64,000 nt of DNA from Xenopus tropicalis (GCF_000004195.4 NC_030677.2:197002372-197066371); one strand, 5' to 3'; counted from the stretch's first letter, positions 45,588 through 56,726 are shown. Translations and numbers: made by a program. Notes: a model not told the origin generated them from the letters alone.

Positions 45588-46289
45588 TACAGGTATGAAA
45601 TCTTTTATAAGGAAACCTGTTATCCAGAAAGCTCCAAATTATGGGAAGGCCATCTTTCATAGTCTCCATTTTAAACAAATAATTTCAATTTTTAAAAATT
45701 ATCTTTTTCTCTGTAATAATAAAACTTTACCTATCTACTTGATCCCAACTAAGATATAATTAATGGAGGCAAAGCAATCCTATTGGGTTTATTTAATGTT
45801 AAAATGACTTAAAGGAACAGTAACACCAAAAAATGAAAGTGTATAGTGTGATTACAATATAATGTACTGTTCCCCTGCATTGCTACAACTGGTGTGTTTG
45901 CCTCAGAAAGACTACTATAGTTAATATAAGTAAGCTGCTGTGTAGCCATGGGGGCAGCCATTCAAAGGAGAAAAGGCACAGGTTACTTAGCAGATAACAG
46001 ATAAACCCCCATTATATGGGGCTTATCTACTAGTTATCTGCTATGTAACCTGTGCCTTTTCTCCTTTTTTCCAGCTTGAATGGCTGCCCCCATGGCTGCA
46101 CAGCAGCTTATTTATATAGTAGCTTTTCTGTAGCAAAAACACCAGTGTTTTGCAGAGCAACAGCACATTATATTTTAATTACTTTAAAACACTTTAATTT
46201 TTTGATGTTACTGTTCCTTTAAGGTATGGAGATCCAAATTAGGAAAAGAACCCTTATCCGGATTCTGGATAAATGGTTCCATACCTGTA
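45588..46289 (+). repeat. P-family MITE, host of a nested MITE
   Basis: Starts TACAGGTATGAAATC, TTATCCAGAAAGCTCC and ends GATTCTGGATAAATGG, CCATACCTGTA. Its sequence breaks at GACTTAA (45809) and continues GGTATGGAGATCC after 46222, the same join as in the uninterrupted copy at 24427-24445. Confidence 0.85.
45809..46222. repeat. T2-like MITE nested in the P element
   Basis: Ends TTAAAGGAACAGTAACACC and GTTACTGTTCCTTTAA, with TTAA duplicated at 45809-45812 and 46219-46222. The inside holds a second palindrome, GGCACAGGTTAC/GTAACCTGTGCC with AGCAGATAAC/GTTATCTGCT, around 45985-46062. Confidence 0.9.
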
Positions 46290-46515
46290 TTATTGCTCTT
46301 TATTTAGGTAGCTCCCTCATATTTTGTAGCACTTCACAGAGTATATACACCATTCATGTCAGTCCCATCCACAGTGGAGCTTACAATCTAAGGTCCCTAT
46401 CACATTCACACTATGGTTAATCTGCCTGCCTCACCAAGATAGGTGGGAGGGCATTATTTGTCTCTCATTTTCAGTTTACCTCTTGACTGTGGTTTTTTTT
46501 TTTTTTTTTTCTTAG

Positions 46516-46598
46516 GTATTATTAGCTTGTGCAAGCCTGGCAACTCTGGGATCCAGTCTCTAATTGGAGTTCTTTGTATACCAAACATGGAGATACGG
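46516..46598 (+). CDS. rictor: rictor exon 11 (residues about 297-324)
   Basis: Encodes GIISLCKPGNSGIQSLIGVL, then CIPNMEIR, near-identical to the mammalian protein. 83 nt. Acceptor CTTAG, donor GTAGGT. Confidence 0.97.
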
Positions 46599-47158
46599 GT
46601 AGGTAACCTGTTCATTACAGTCTCTGTACCAGAGGTATATAGTGATTCAGCTGTTTCACCTGCCTTTGGCATAAGCCTATATAATGGACTAAATTGTTGA
46701 TAGGATTTTGTTGTGGAGCACTCTGTTTGCAGAACTGTGCTTAAATTCAAAGCCACTTTGGATACTAGTTGGGTATTGGCTAGACCAGGGGTCCCCAACT
46801 TTTTTTTTTTACTTGTGAGCCAGATTCAAATGTAAAAAGAGTTGGGCAGCAACACAAGCTTGAAACCTGTGAGTACCAAATAAGGTTTTGATTTGGTTAT
46901 TTGATAGCCCCTATGTGGACTGGTAGCCTACAGGAGACTGTTTGGCAGTACCCCTGGTTTTTATGCAACCAAAACTTGCCTTCAAGAATTAGAAAATAAG
47001 CACCTGCTTTGAGGCCACTGGGAGCAACATCCAAGGAGTTGGGGATCACTGGTCTAGACAAATATTCAGTGGTTGATAGGTAAACTTAAGCTAAAACTAT
47101 CATCAGCTCCTCATTTATTTCTTACCTTATGGACATTTTTTTTTAATCTTTTTTTTAG
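46599..47158 (+). other. rictor: rictor intron 11
   Basis: 560 bp, about half of it the hAT-type MITE at 46786-47051. Nothing else recognised. Confidence 0.75.
46786..47051. repeat. hAT-type MITE, sister of 34167
   Basis: Ends CAGGGGTCCCCAACT and AGTTGGGGATCACTG. Flanks GGCTAGAC (46778-46785) and GTCTAGAC (47052-47059) are an 8-bp duplication with one change. Opposite orientation to the sister copy. Confidence 0.82.
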
Positions 47159-47246
47159 CGAGGTCTACTTGAGGTACTTTATGATATTTTTCGCCTCCCT
47201 CTACCAGTTGTGACAAAGGAATTTACAGAAGCTCTTTTGAGTGTTG
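47159..47246 (+). CDS. rictor: rictor exon 12 (residues about 325-354)
   Basis: Encodes RGLLEVLYDIFRLPLPVVTK, then EFTEALLSV. 88 nt, ending with G of the Asp codon. Acceptor TTTTAG, donor GTAAGT. Confidence 0.97.
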
Positions 47247-47719
47247 GTAAGTATACATGAACTGATTTTAATATATTTTTTTTAATTTATCCCCATTTTT
47301 CAGGCTTTCTAGCTGTTTGTTGAGCCGTAATATCCCAGCAGTTGTCTCTGGGTTTTGGGAGCAACTACAGCAGCTGGAGAGCAGTGTGTTGATGGTCACT
47401 GATAATGAGCTCTCCCTTCACCCCCTTTGTTGGAAATGTTTAGCATAACATTAAGGTCATCGCAAGAAAAACCTAATGCTTGCCACAATCTTGCTTAAAC
47501 GCATGCCATGTGGCAGTAGCCTAAGCGGGATATAGTTTTCCTTTAGGCAAAGTGGAGAAGGCAGGGGATCAGCTTTTCCTGGCTGGCTATATATGCCAGT
47601 TGAGAAAATGATCCCTGTGCCATTAGCTTCAAGCATGTCCAAGACCCACCTAAAGTTCTTGTCAAATAATTATTAGCAATATATTTAACAACATGGACCT
47701 TTTTTCTTCATCTCCTTAG

Positions 47720-47810
47720 ATCCAAGTAGGTTTCAGGATTCTTGGAGACTTTCTGATGGTTTTGTGGCAGCAGAAGCCAAAACGATTCTTCCGCACAGAG
47801 CACGTTCCAG
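47720..47810 (+). CDS. rictor: rictor exon 13 (residues about 354-384)
   Basis: Encodes DPSRFQDSWRLSDGFVAAEA, then KTILPHRARS. 91 nt. Acceptor CCTTAG, donor GTACCA. The 473-bp intron 12 before it and the 631-bp intron 13 after it hold nothing I recognise. Confidence 0.97.
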
Positions 47811-48441
47811 GTACCATTATATATTTACCTTTTTACTGTATAGGTCAATGTTTATGTAGCTTTAAATCCCCTATGTCCTGCTGTGTAGAATTATAGCCGT
47901 CCAGGAGACACTCAAGGGCCAGGCAAGGGGATACTGGTCAGCAACTTTGGCCTAGGAAAGATACATTGAATTCTGTTAATTGAGGCAGTTTGAGCCCAAG
48001 TGGTTTAGCCTTTGTTCATGTTCATAATTCCTGCCAGAACCTAGCCCTAAGGCTTAAATCTAGCAGGTAGCAAACTTTAACATCCTATTGAAGTCTGATA
48101 TAAGGTCTGTCAGTGGAAAACGATTAGGTTAGTCACCTTCTAACCAGTGGAATGTTGCCCCAGGGGTACATACAGTAGATTCAGCATTTTATCTGTAATT
48201 ATTAGCTTTAAGGGTACATTAAAGGGTACTTAAAAGGAAGAAAGGTAGAAACACTGCCATATTTAATGAGGATTTAGCTGCATTCTATTCCCACAAGGCA
48301 TGGGAGAATAGTTTGTGCCTACATTTAAAACCATTATTATAAATGGAGAATTAAATGATTGACAGTTTTTTAAATGAACTAGTTCTGTAGAATCTGCTGT
48401 CTGTGTTGGTATTAACCAAAACTATGTCCTGTCTTTCCTAG

Positions 48442-48508
48442 ACCTGATCTCATGGACAACTATTTGGCGCTGGTCTTATCCGCTTTTATTACAAATGGTC
48501 TATTAGAG
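48442..48508 (+). CDS. rictor: rictor exon 14 (residues about 384-406)
   Basis: Encodes RPDLMDNYLALVLSAFITNG then LLE. 67 nt. Donor GTGAGT. Followed by the shortest intron in the window (83 bp). Confidence 0.97.
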
Positions 48509-48591
48509 GTGAGTCTGGAATTTATATATGAACAAAAATATTAAAAAAATTTTTTGGAATGATATTGTTAATATTTTTTTCTCCACCTTAG

Positions 48592-48672
48592 GGATTAGTT
48601 GAAGTCATAACAAGCAGCGATGATGATGTGTCCGTCAGAGCAACAATCATCCTTGGGGAACTCTTGCACATA
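48592..48672 (+). CDS. rictor: rictor exon 15 (residues about 407-433)
   Basis: Encodes GLVEVITSSDDDVSVRATII then LGELLHI. 81 nt, phase 0 on both sides, so skipping would keep the frame. The ending HI differs from mammalian HM. Confidence 0.97.
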
Positions 48673-48941
48673 GTAGGTTTCCTTCAAGGCACAAACTTAT
48701 GTGAATTTTTTTGTGTTAGGAATCAATTTTTCCTCTCAAATGTAAATTCTAGTTGAAATTCTTGATTCTTGTATTAGGGAATACAAATGAATTTGGCTTT
48801 GATTCCTGTAATTTACCTGCAAATGGACAATAAATGGTTGGCACAGTTTGGTAGAGAATTGTGTAAACACCAAAATTGCGTTCATTCAGGCAACAGAAAC
48901 CCTTAAGTAACCATGGTTTTGTGTTTATTTTTATCACATAG

Positions 48942-49042
48942 GCGAATACAATCCTTCCTCATTCCCACAGTCATCACTTGCACTGTTTACCAACGCTAAT
49001 GAACCTGGCTGCCTCTTTTGACATCCCGAAGGAGAAGAGACT
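48942..49042 (+). CDS. rictor: rictor exon 16 (residues about 434-467)
   Basis: Encodes ANTILPHSHSHHLHCLPTLM, then NLAASFDIPKEKR, including the His-rich stretch typical of Rictor. 101 nt. Acceptor CATAG, donor GTAAGC. Confidence 0.97.
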
Positions 49043-49137
49043 GTAAGCATTTTCTTTTATAAAGAGAAGTGTTTGTTTTCCTGATACAGAATAAAGGGAA
49101 GCTGTGGAGAAGTTGTTAGAATGTGTAGCATTAATGG

Positions 49138-49296
49138 TTTAGTCCCTCCTTCCATGCAGGATTTTAATAAGAACTGTTTTGCAGCTGGATTTCAGCATAT
49201 AAGAATGGTATTTATTACAGTTATAGGTTTATTAGGGGTTTCTGTGTTGTATGGGGCTCTTTAACAAATTTTTATTTGGAAGCCGGAGTTCCCCTA
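49138..49296 (-). repeat. G-type MITE, left-end fragment reversed
   Basis: The minus strand reads GGGGAACTCCGGCTTCC, AAATTTGTTAAAGAGCCCC and GAAATCCAGCTGCAAAAC, as at 1096-1270. It fills half of intron 16 (49043-49368). Confidence 0.75.
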
Positions 49297-49368
49297 TTAT
49301 ATGATTTATAATCGTTAGAAGCAGACATTTTGGGCTCTTTACTTAAAGCGTGCATCATTCTGTTATAG

Positions 49369-49534
49369 ATGGGCCAGTGCAGCTTTAAATTGCTTAAAGC
49401 GCTTCCATGAAATGAAGAAACGAGGGCCTAAACCTTACAGCCTCTACTTGGATCATATTGTCCAGAAAGCAGTCACGACCCACCACAAAAAGGATCAGCA
49501 TCAACGTCTGCAGAAAGATATATTTATTCTGAAG
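49369..49534 (+). CDS. rictor: rictor exon 17 (residues about 467-522)
   Basis: Encodes WASAALNCLKRFHEMKKRGP, then KPYSLYLDHIVQKAVTTHHK and QKDIFILK at the end of the armadillo domain. The first full codon is TGG (Trp), where the mammalian protein has Arg (LRASAALNC). 166 nt. Donor GTAAAG. Confidence 0.96.
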
Positions 49535-51455
49535 GTAAAGATGTGTGGAAATATGTGCATAAACTTGCACCGTTTGGGTCTTTTGTATCCCACTCTCTTA
49601 CATTTACTTCAGGGTGGTGATCACTGCTTGTTCAAGGGTATTTTGAGGGTCCTATGGAATGCTGTTTTGCTCCCTGGATTAATAGTGACTCCATAAGATG
49701 CAGAAATAACACAGCTAGATACTACATTTATCTATAGGTTCCAACAGGCAGTAAGAAGCAATGTAAAAAACATGGTACGCCAATTAGCTGCTTTTGCATT
49801 GCTTAGTAATAGCTCAATCCTACTCATTGGTACTTTGCTGTTCCTTACTGTGCCTTTTTGTAGCAGCAGGAGCCATTTAGACAAGTATCTTGCATCAAGT
49901 AGTGCTGTCCTTTCAACATACTCTGTCCCCTATATTTAATAACAATAATAAACCCTAACTACCACCCCACTATTTTTACCCCCTGAGTGCACTGACCATT
50001 TTATTCCTGCCATATGCTGAACATCCTGTTGGCCCCCGACCATTCCACCACAGTACTTTTGCATAACCTGTTATCAGGGTATCCCACCATGCACTCTGTT
50101 GTCTTGCTAGTCTCCCAGATGTAACAGATCTGATTTTATGAGTTAATGTAGCATTGTGCAAGTTTGGCCCACCAGTTATTTCAACAGAGTTGCACAAAAA
50201 TCCAGTGTATATGGGAGTCTGGAAACGATAGAAAAATCATGAAAAAATAGAAATACTAAGTCAGGTGCTGCTTGTTCCTAAATGCATTCTATTAAAATGA
50301 ACAGTAACTCCAACACATTTAAAGTGTTAAAGGACAGGGGGGCAAATGTCATTCATGGTTCTCTACAGATCTGTATAAGTACCTGCCACATATAAAATAG
50401 AAAGTGTGGCCAAAAAAATGGTTTATTTTTATTTTATCAACAGATATAAACGTTAAATATAAAAGCAAATTCGCTTTTTGTCCTTTTAAGGGCTGCTGTT
50501 AGAATAACAGTTAATTACTTTTGCCTAAAATCAATGTGTAATATTGTTTGAACTAATGTAGTTTGGGAAAAAAACAATTTTTACTGCACTGCTGGAAAAT
50601 GTCTGACACACAGCGGAAGGCCGTCTTAATTTTTGCCAGGGTTTTTTTTGATACGTGCAAAGTGCTGTCCCACGAGACAGATCCTGATCACTTACCCTTA
50701 ATATGAAAGGCTTTGAAAAGTACTGTTCCTTGTTTAACCGTGAGGGAAACCGTAAAGCTGAGCTGAGACAATGTAGACTGAAGCATTGAACTTGCAAACT
50801 ATATAAATAAAGGAAATCTTGAATCTCTAATGTGACAAAAAAATAACACTTTTTAAGGTGAAAGCTCAGTTGACGAGGTTGGCAAGTTAGCAGATTTTTC
50901 CACAATATGGCCACCTTGAGGATAGCAACAGTATAGATACGAGTGTTTTAGCCTGACGCAATGTAGGCTGTTGGAGCAAAGACCGCAACAACAAACCAAT
51001 GGGCTCTTTGCCTTGGCAGGATATTTAAACTTGGCCTACTGACAAATTGGCCAGATATTGGTCAGGTAGGCCCACCTGAGGGCCCAATACACAGCCCGAT
51101 AAGCTACTGACTCTGTCCGTGTAAGGCCGCTTAAGCACAATTCTGAACATTTCATTACTGGGCCGATTAGTAGCGGCTTTGGCAGGGGACAAAATTATTG
51201 AATCGCCCCCAGTTCACTCGCATGTTAATCTCCTGCAAGGGGGGGGGGGGTGCAGCATCAGTCAGCCATACCAAGTAGCAAACACCTGGCAAGCAAGTGC
51301 AACTGTCCATCTAGAATATATATATCATTTTACGGTGGCCCATCAAAATGTTGGTGGGGAAAGGTGGGCAGAAACTGTAAAAGTATGAAGACCTTTGGGT
51401 TATCGTCTGTAATAATGTTCCTCCTTGTTTTTTTTTTTTTTTTCATTTGACTAAG
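49535..51455 (+). other. rictor: rictor intron 17
   Basis: 1.9 kb. Besides a worn V-type stretch at 51005-51135 and a run of G at 51241-51250, no element or gene is recognised. A T run precedes the acceptor TAAG. Confidence 0.7.
51005..51135 (-). repeat. V-family fragment, weak
   Basis: AAATTGGCCAGATATTGGTC, AGGTAGGCCCACC and CCCGATAAGCTACTGACTC follow the V order but with heavy divergence and no termini. Confidence 0.45.
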
Positions 51456-51557
51456 GACTCTGAAGAGGCGCTGGTGATGAACCTGAAAGACTGCCAAGTT
51501 CTAAATCATAAAGAAAACCTTGATTGGAATTGGAATCTCATAGGGACCATATTGAAG
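51456..51557 (+). CDS. rictor: rictor exon 18 (residues about 523-556)
   Basis: Encodes DSEEALVMNLKDCQVLNHKE, then NLDWNWNLIGTILK, the start of the HEAT-like domain. By the numbering used here HKEN places Lys541 and Asn543, residues reported as part of an ATP-binding site on human Rictor. 102 nt, phase 0 both sides. Confidence 0.96.
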
Positions 51558-53630
51558 GTCAGTGTCTTGTCTTAATCATTAAAGGAGCCATAAACTGCTC
51601 ACTTGCCGTCAGTAGAGAGGGGGTGGGAGAGTTACTTGTACTTAAATTGTTTATGATATAAGGAAATTGTGCTTCTGTCAGGCACTGGGTGATAGAAAAC
51701 AAACAGAGACAACACTGGATACTACCTATGAATGTTTTACTTTTTATACTGCGTGTAACAGTGTTATAGCTTTCATTTATTATTATAAATAGGAAGAGGC
51801 TGGTAGCTGCTGTCAGAATGCCAATAGCACATGCAAATATATAAGCATTATATGGCTCAGGCATGAATTGTATCCACAATATTCCTTTTTTGCAGCATTA
51901 AAATAAAAGGCCAGTGACACCAAAAAGTTTAATCTATTTATGGAGTTGTTGTGCAAGTTATTTCTTTCTAGGACATGTAACAATTGATATTTGTTGTAAC
52001 TGTGTACCCCCCAGCTCATTTTGTGTTAAGACTTTAGATAATACAGTATAATATATGACTTGATAAAATAAAGATTATTATATCAGATAAAAATATCAGG
52101 ATTCCTAGAAATGATTTACGAAATAGCCGCCTAAGAGTGCAGATTGACACAGCATGTATAGAGCATTGTGACTTTCACAGGTTAATGGAACTTATAATCG
52201 CAAATGTGTGCATTCTGCGGACAGGATTGTGAACGTTACAACTTTTCATAGGGCTAGATTAGTTGCCAGTCATATTCTCTTTAACATTTGCCCATGGATG
52301 GGCACCATTTGTTGTGGCTGACCAAACATTGGAGTTGATCAGGCGATGGGTACATCAGCTGACCAGAAACAGTGTAGAGCTGCATTTCTCTTTAGCCTTT
52401 GAGGTCCACAGCTTCAGCCATATCTTTATGTTAACTTTTATAATAATGCCCTATTATTAGCAAGTTTTCAAGTGATCTTTATTTTTTAATAGATTTTGAA
52501 TCATTTGCCTTTTTTTCAACTTGCAAATTTAAATTCTGTCTGGTTGGTGTGTTTCAACAGCTAAAACACTATGGCTTTCTGAGCTATATTTTTGTTGATA
52601 AAGCCGAGGCACTCAGGGCATTTATTGTAAAAATGCCCCTATCTGTCCTAGTACTAGTGAACCATGCACAGGGCAGACTGACCACTCTCAGCACCAACTG
52701 CTTGCCTGGGTATTACCAAGTATGTACCAAGGTCCGTCTGTCACTGCCCTGTGTGCACTCAGTAGCATGCGTTTATATTTATAGTAGTATTAGGGGACAC
52801 TACAGGCTAGAGTCCTTCAGTAAGTTTGGTACCCACAGGTTACCTGCAAGAAAAGCAGATAACCTGCGAGGTGCAGGTTGGGTTGGGTGTTTTATCCATA
52901 TTTCTTATGTTATCTATATTTTACTCCTTTAAACATTTTTTTGAATGTTTCTTTGTCTACCTCCACCCACTTCAAATGAGCACAATTCCTGTTTGATTTC
53001 GGTCAGCAGGTCATGGATCAGGTTGTGGAAAAGGCACTGTCAGGTCGGGTAGTGGGTCAAAGCAAGTAAAAATGCGGATCTGGTCGTGGCTTGCAGGCTA
53101 TGTGTCCAGGCTTTAAAAATTGGTTCTGTGCAGGACTTTACTACAGACTGAGAGGGGCATTATTGTCTGCTGCTATTTACCAGTGGGATAATGCTCTGTG
53201 TGCTATAGCCTTTTTAGTTACTTTTTTATTGAGGCTCTATTTACATCCTTTCCTACCCATCTGCCACTCTGTCATTCAGACTACTGCCTTGTGGCTATAC
53301 TAAATGAGACCCTAGCAACTGGAAAAGCTACACCATTAAGTTCAGTAATCATAATTTAAAGGGGAACTCCTCCTATATGCAAATAGGGAAAGTATGGGTG
53401 CTGTTTTGAACTGATCATTCCAGACAGTGACTATTCAGAGCAGATGCTAGACGCCCAGCAATTGTTCAGAATAGCATAGTAATACCTGTGTGTCCAGAGA
53501 GAAGTCCCGTTTTGTGACACTCATGCCCATTGATACAATCTGACATAGAGCTAAAATGACAGTCACAGATCTACTCATGTGAACTATAACTCTTTGACAA
53601 TTACAAAACCTTCTCTTTCCCTCTCCACAG
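51558..53630 (+). other. rictor: rictor intron 18
   Basis: 2.1 kb. TTAAAGGAGCCATAAACTG at 51580 and TTAAAGGGGAACTCC at 53357 look like single T2-type ends without clear partners. 52469-52545 matches 6085-6160. Near 52825-52900 ACCTGCAAG and CCTGCGAGGTGCAGG resemble the repeat around 31890-32460. No gene seen. Confidence 0.6.
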
Positions 53631-53677
53631 TGGCCAAATGTGAATTTAAGGAATTGCAAAGATGAGCAGCTGCACAG
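53631..53677 (+). CDS. rictor: rictor exon 19 (residues about 557-572)
   Basis: Encodes WPNVNLRNCKDEQLH plus AG of Arg572. 47 nt, the shortest exon here. Acceptor TCCACAG, donor GTAAGC. Intron 19 (53678-54535) shows nothing I recognise. Confidence 0.96.
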
Positions 53678-54535
53678 GTAAGCAGGACTTAAATTCAATG
53701 CAATGATGCACCTTGTCCCTAGAGACTTCCTGGGAACACTGTGCTTTCCAGATATTTTTATTTTGTGGTCAATGCAGAATATAACCTATAGTGATTTATA
53801 AAGCCAAAATATGTTTTATTCACCCACTTTTATTCCAGTTCTTGCCTTTGTCAGCTATTATTTTTCAAAGATTGCTCAGCTTAACAATACAGAGGTGACA
53901 AAAAAAAAATAAAAAATAGGAGACAGGAAAGAGGATATAAGGGGAGAAGAGATGTGAGCAATTAGCCAGGACTGGGTCTTGTGGGGTATTCACTTTTTAA
54001 TGGGTTAGGTTAGGTTAATGGAATGGACATTGTTAATTCTGGACTGATGTGTTTCTAAATCAGTCTTGCAACCTCATGATGGGTTCAGGTTGTGCAATCC
54101 ATTAGTCATTTATTTTTCATGTGGTGCAGGTATGTTCTTGCTGTGCCTTTATCCTTGGCTGCCACCCAGCAGATATCAGCGGTACCCTATATACTGCACA
54201 CGCAGAGCAATGATAGTTGGTCTTTGGTGCCAAAATGCTAGCTCGAGAGTTTGGCACCAATATCAGCCTGTCGCCGCTGTATGAGAGTCTAGTTATCCAC
54301 TTTTCATTCACTAGTATTTGAAGCAGGAAGAGGCAAAGAGGGCTGTTTTGTTGCTACTCTTGTTTATCAGATGGCAGCAGCTGACAAAACGCTCATTGTG
54401 CCCAGGGCTTAACCTCTGTCTAAAATACAAGCAATTTGTCTTTGGTAGCCTTCTGCTTGGCACCCAGCAAGTTATGTAGTAATTTAATGTCCTGCTCATA
54501 CTGACTAAGATATTCACATTTTTTTTGCCTTTCAG

Positions 54536-54671
54536 GTTTGTTCGGCGACTACTGTATTTTTACAAGCCTAGCAGCAAGCTCTATGCCAATTTAGATCTGG
54601 ACTATAGCAAGGCTAAACAGCTGACTGTCGTGGGCTGCCAGTTCACAGAGTTCCTTCTGGAATCCGAAGAA
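54536..54671 (+). CDS. rictor: rictor exon 20 (residues about 572-617)
   Basis: Encodes RFVRRLLYFYKPSSKLYANL, then AKQLTVVGCQFTEFLLESEE. Arg572, Arg575, Arg576, Tyr579 and Leu587 of the nucleotide-binding patch described for human Rictor are all present. 136 nt. Donor GTGAGT. Confidence 0.97.
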
Positions 54672-55012
54672 GTGAGTAGAGAGACTGGAGGCGGATCCGT
54701 TTAATTATACATCTTTCAATAGGTTCAGGAAACTCCCTCCCCCCTTCCATTTTATTGTATAATTGCTAAACTGGTGATCTTGTCTAAAATTAAATGCCTG
54801 GGCCCCTATCACCATGTTGGCAAATCCAGACTGTATATGTCATATGGGTTCTCTCTACCCTAGTGGTAATTAAGCAGTTACTGAAGAAAGACACTTGTTA
54901 CGTTGAGTGTGTTTATAGCTCTACATAGAACCAACCCATCTCCCTTCTAATTAATGCAGGTATAAAATGCCCTGAGCCAAATTTATATCATTATCTGTTG
55001 TTGCTTTCTTAG

Positions 55013-55212
55013 GATGGGCAAAGTTACCTTGAAGACCTGGTGAAAGACATTGTGCTCTGGTTAAGCTTGTCATCAGGAATGAAATCAGATCGAAGCTTGC
55101 AGAACAATGGCCTCCTAAACACACTCAGCCAGCACTACTTTCTGTTTATTGGTACTCTATCCTGCCACCCACATGGCGTCAAAATGCTGGAGAAATGCAA
55201 TGTATTTCAGTG
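55013..55212 (+). CDS. rictor: rictor exon 21 (residues about 618-684)
   Basis: Encodes DGQSYLEDLVKDIVLWLSLS, then LQNNGLLNTLSQHYFLFIGT and HPHGVKMLEKCNVFQ. 200 nt. Acceptor TCTTAG, donor GTAAGT, leaving TG of Cys. The 341-bp intron 20 before it is unremarkable. Confidence 0.97.
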
Positions 55213-55609
55213 GTAAGTACTGCCCCACATACATTGCAAGTGTGGGACCGTGTCACATAAACCATGTTTGTGTATTCTGGCAAATGCCTAACTAGAATGT
55301 AAAAACCCAGTATAAATGGGTTGGTTGAAAGCCGCACTGTATGTACTTTACTCCTAAAGGGGAAATGAGATGTATGTAATATACCAGTAGTTTGATAATA
55401 AAGCATGGAGACGCGGCTCACCAGTCCGCACCCAGTATATCACCTCCGCATATTTTGGTTAGAGGCCTCAGTGGAAATTTTCATAATCAGTTTTCACTTC
55501 TGCCATGATGTTATCCTTTGACATCAACACAACAATGCAGTCTGTTTTAGGCCGAGCTTGTTGGTCAAAACCGAGATTGGATCTCTTACAATATGTAGTC
55601 TCTCCCTCT

Positions 55610-56447
55610 TTAAAGAAGAAAGAAAGGTAAAAACTAAGTAAGCTTTATCAGAAAGCTCTATTTAAATACAGCCATAAGCGCTCACAGAATCGCTGCACTG
55701 ACTTCTCTCAAAAAAGATTTCTTATGTCTGTGCCAGAGACACGCAGCTTTCTGCTCTCTCCTGCTCCCCCCTCCCTCAAGAATGCTAAGAACTCACTCCC
55801 CCCCCCCCCAGGAATGTGGATCTGAGCCAATCAGCAAGAAGCTGACTCATAGGGGGAGATTTACTAATCCACGAATCTGAATCCCGAATGGGAAAAAAAC
55901 GGATTGGAAACTAACATTTTGCGACTTTTTCGTATTTTTTGTGATTTTTTTTCGTCGCCTCTTTCGTATTGAGCGCTCGTAAACGGCGGGCAAACCTTTC
56001 CGACTTTGCATGATTTTGGAAGCCTCCCATAGGACTCAATGGCACTCTGCAGCTCCAACTGGGCCCAAGGAAAGTCACGATTCTGACGCTTGAAAGAATC
56101 CGAAACTTTCGTACTCGGCGCGACAGTAGGATTATTTCGCGACGTCGATGAAAGAAATCACTAAAATACCGATCATAACGAAAAAACGCATTCGGATGCT
56201 TTTCGGACGTTCGTGAATTAATAAATGTCCCCCATAGTCTTAATAACTGAGCATGTTCACTTGGTATGGGTGTCTGTGCAGGAGCGAGGCATTATGGGAA
56301 CTTTCTTTACACAGCTCAGCATTTTTTCTTCCTGTTTGGCTTCTGATCATCTGAACGGGAGAAAAATGGGGAGACTTAAGGGCACTATTGAGAGAACTGA
56401 AGGTATGCCTGCAGCTTGAGATTAACTCTTTACTAGCCTTTCCTTAA
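55610..56447. repeat. T2-like MITE, host of a nested N element
   Basis: Left end TTAAAGAAGAAAGAAAGG, right end AGCCTTTCCTTAA, TTAA at 55610-55613 and 56444-56447. It is interrupted at 55852-56233. Family member at 22858 in reverse orientation. Confidence 0.78.
55852..56233. repeat. N-family MITE nested in a T2-like MITE
   Basis: Ends GGGGGAGATTTACTAATCC and AATTAATAAATGTCCCCC with ATA on both sides (55849-55851, 56234-56236). It holds one internal unit, CAATGGCACTCTGCAGCTCC then GGGCCCAAGGAAAGTCACG, the single-copy state of the 52-bp satellite at 16247. Confidence 0.85.
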
Positions 56448-56726
56448 AGGTGGCCATATACAAGGTCGCCAAGAGAGCAGATCTTCTCCCGATATCCCCA
56501 CCTACGGGTGGGTGATATCGGGCTTATTCGTCGTTTAGGCACCATTTGTTCGGGGACCACTTTAACGAGCCAATGCGGTCCCGGATCCGTTGGAAAAATC
56601 AAACCTGGCCTATTTCAGGCCAGATGTCGGTCAGGCAGGCCCGTCGTTTGTGCCCATAAACAGGCAGTTACGCTGCCAAATCGATCTAAAGGACTGATAT
56701 CGGCAGCTTGGCCCGTGCATGGCCAA
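56448..56726 (-). repeat. V-family MITE abutting the T2-like element
   Basis: AGGTGGCCATATACAAGGTC, TTCTCCCGATATCCCCACC, GAGCCAATGCGGTCCC, GGCCAGATGTCGGTCAGG and ATATCGGCAGCTTGG, ending GTGCATGGCC. It starts exactly at the right TTAA of the element before it, so that TTAA or TAA probably served both insertions. Confidence 0.7.

Larger units (their letters stand above)
44188..46515 (+). other. rictor: rictor intron 10
   Basis: 2.3 kb. It contains the MITEs listed at 44312, 45168 and 45588 (with 45809 nested). Nothing recognised in 44536-45165. Near 46375-46400 GGAGCTTACAATCTAAGG resembles 4795-4810, perhaps an old interspersed repeat. A long T run precedes the acceptor. Confidence 0.75.

Noticed and set aside
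50531..50914. 127-codon minus-strand frame
   Set aside because: No domain, no splice sites that fit, in intron 17. Treated as chance.
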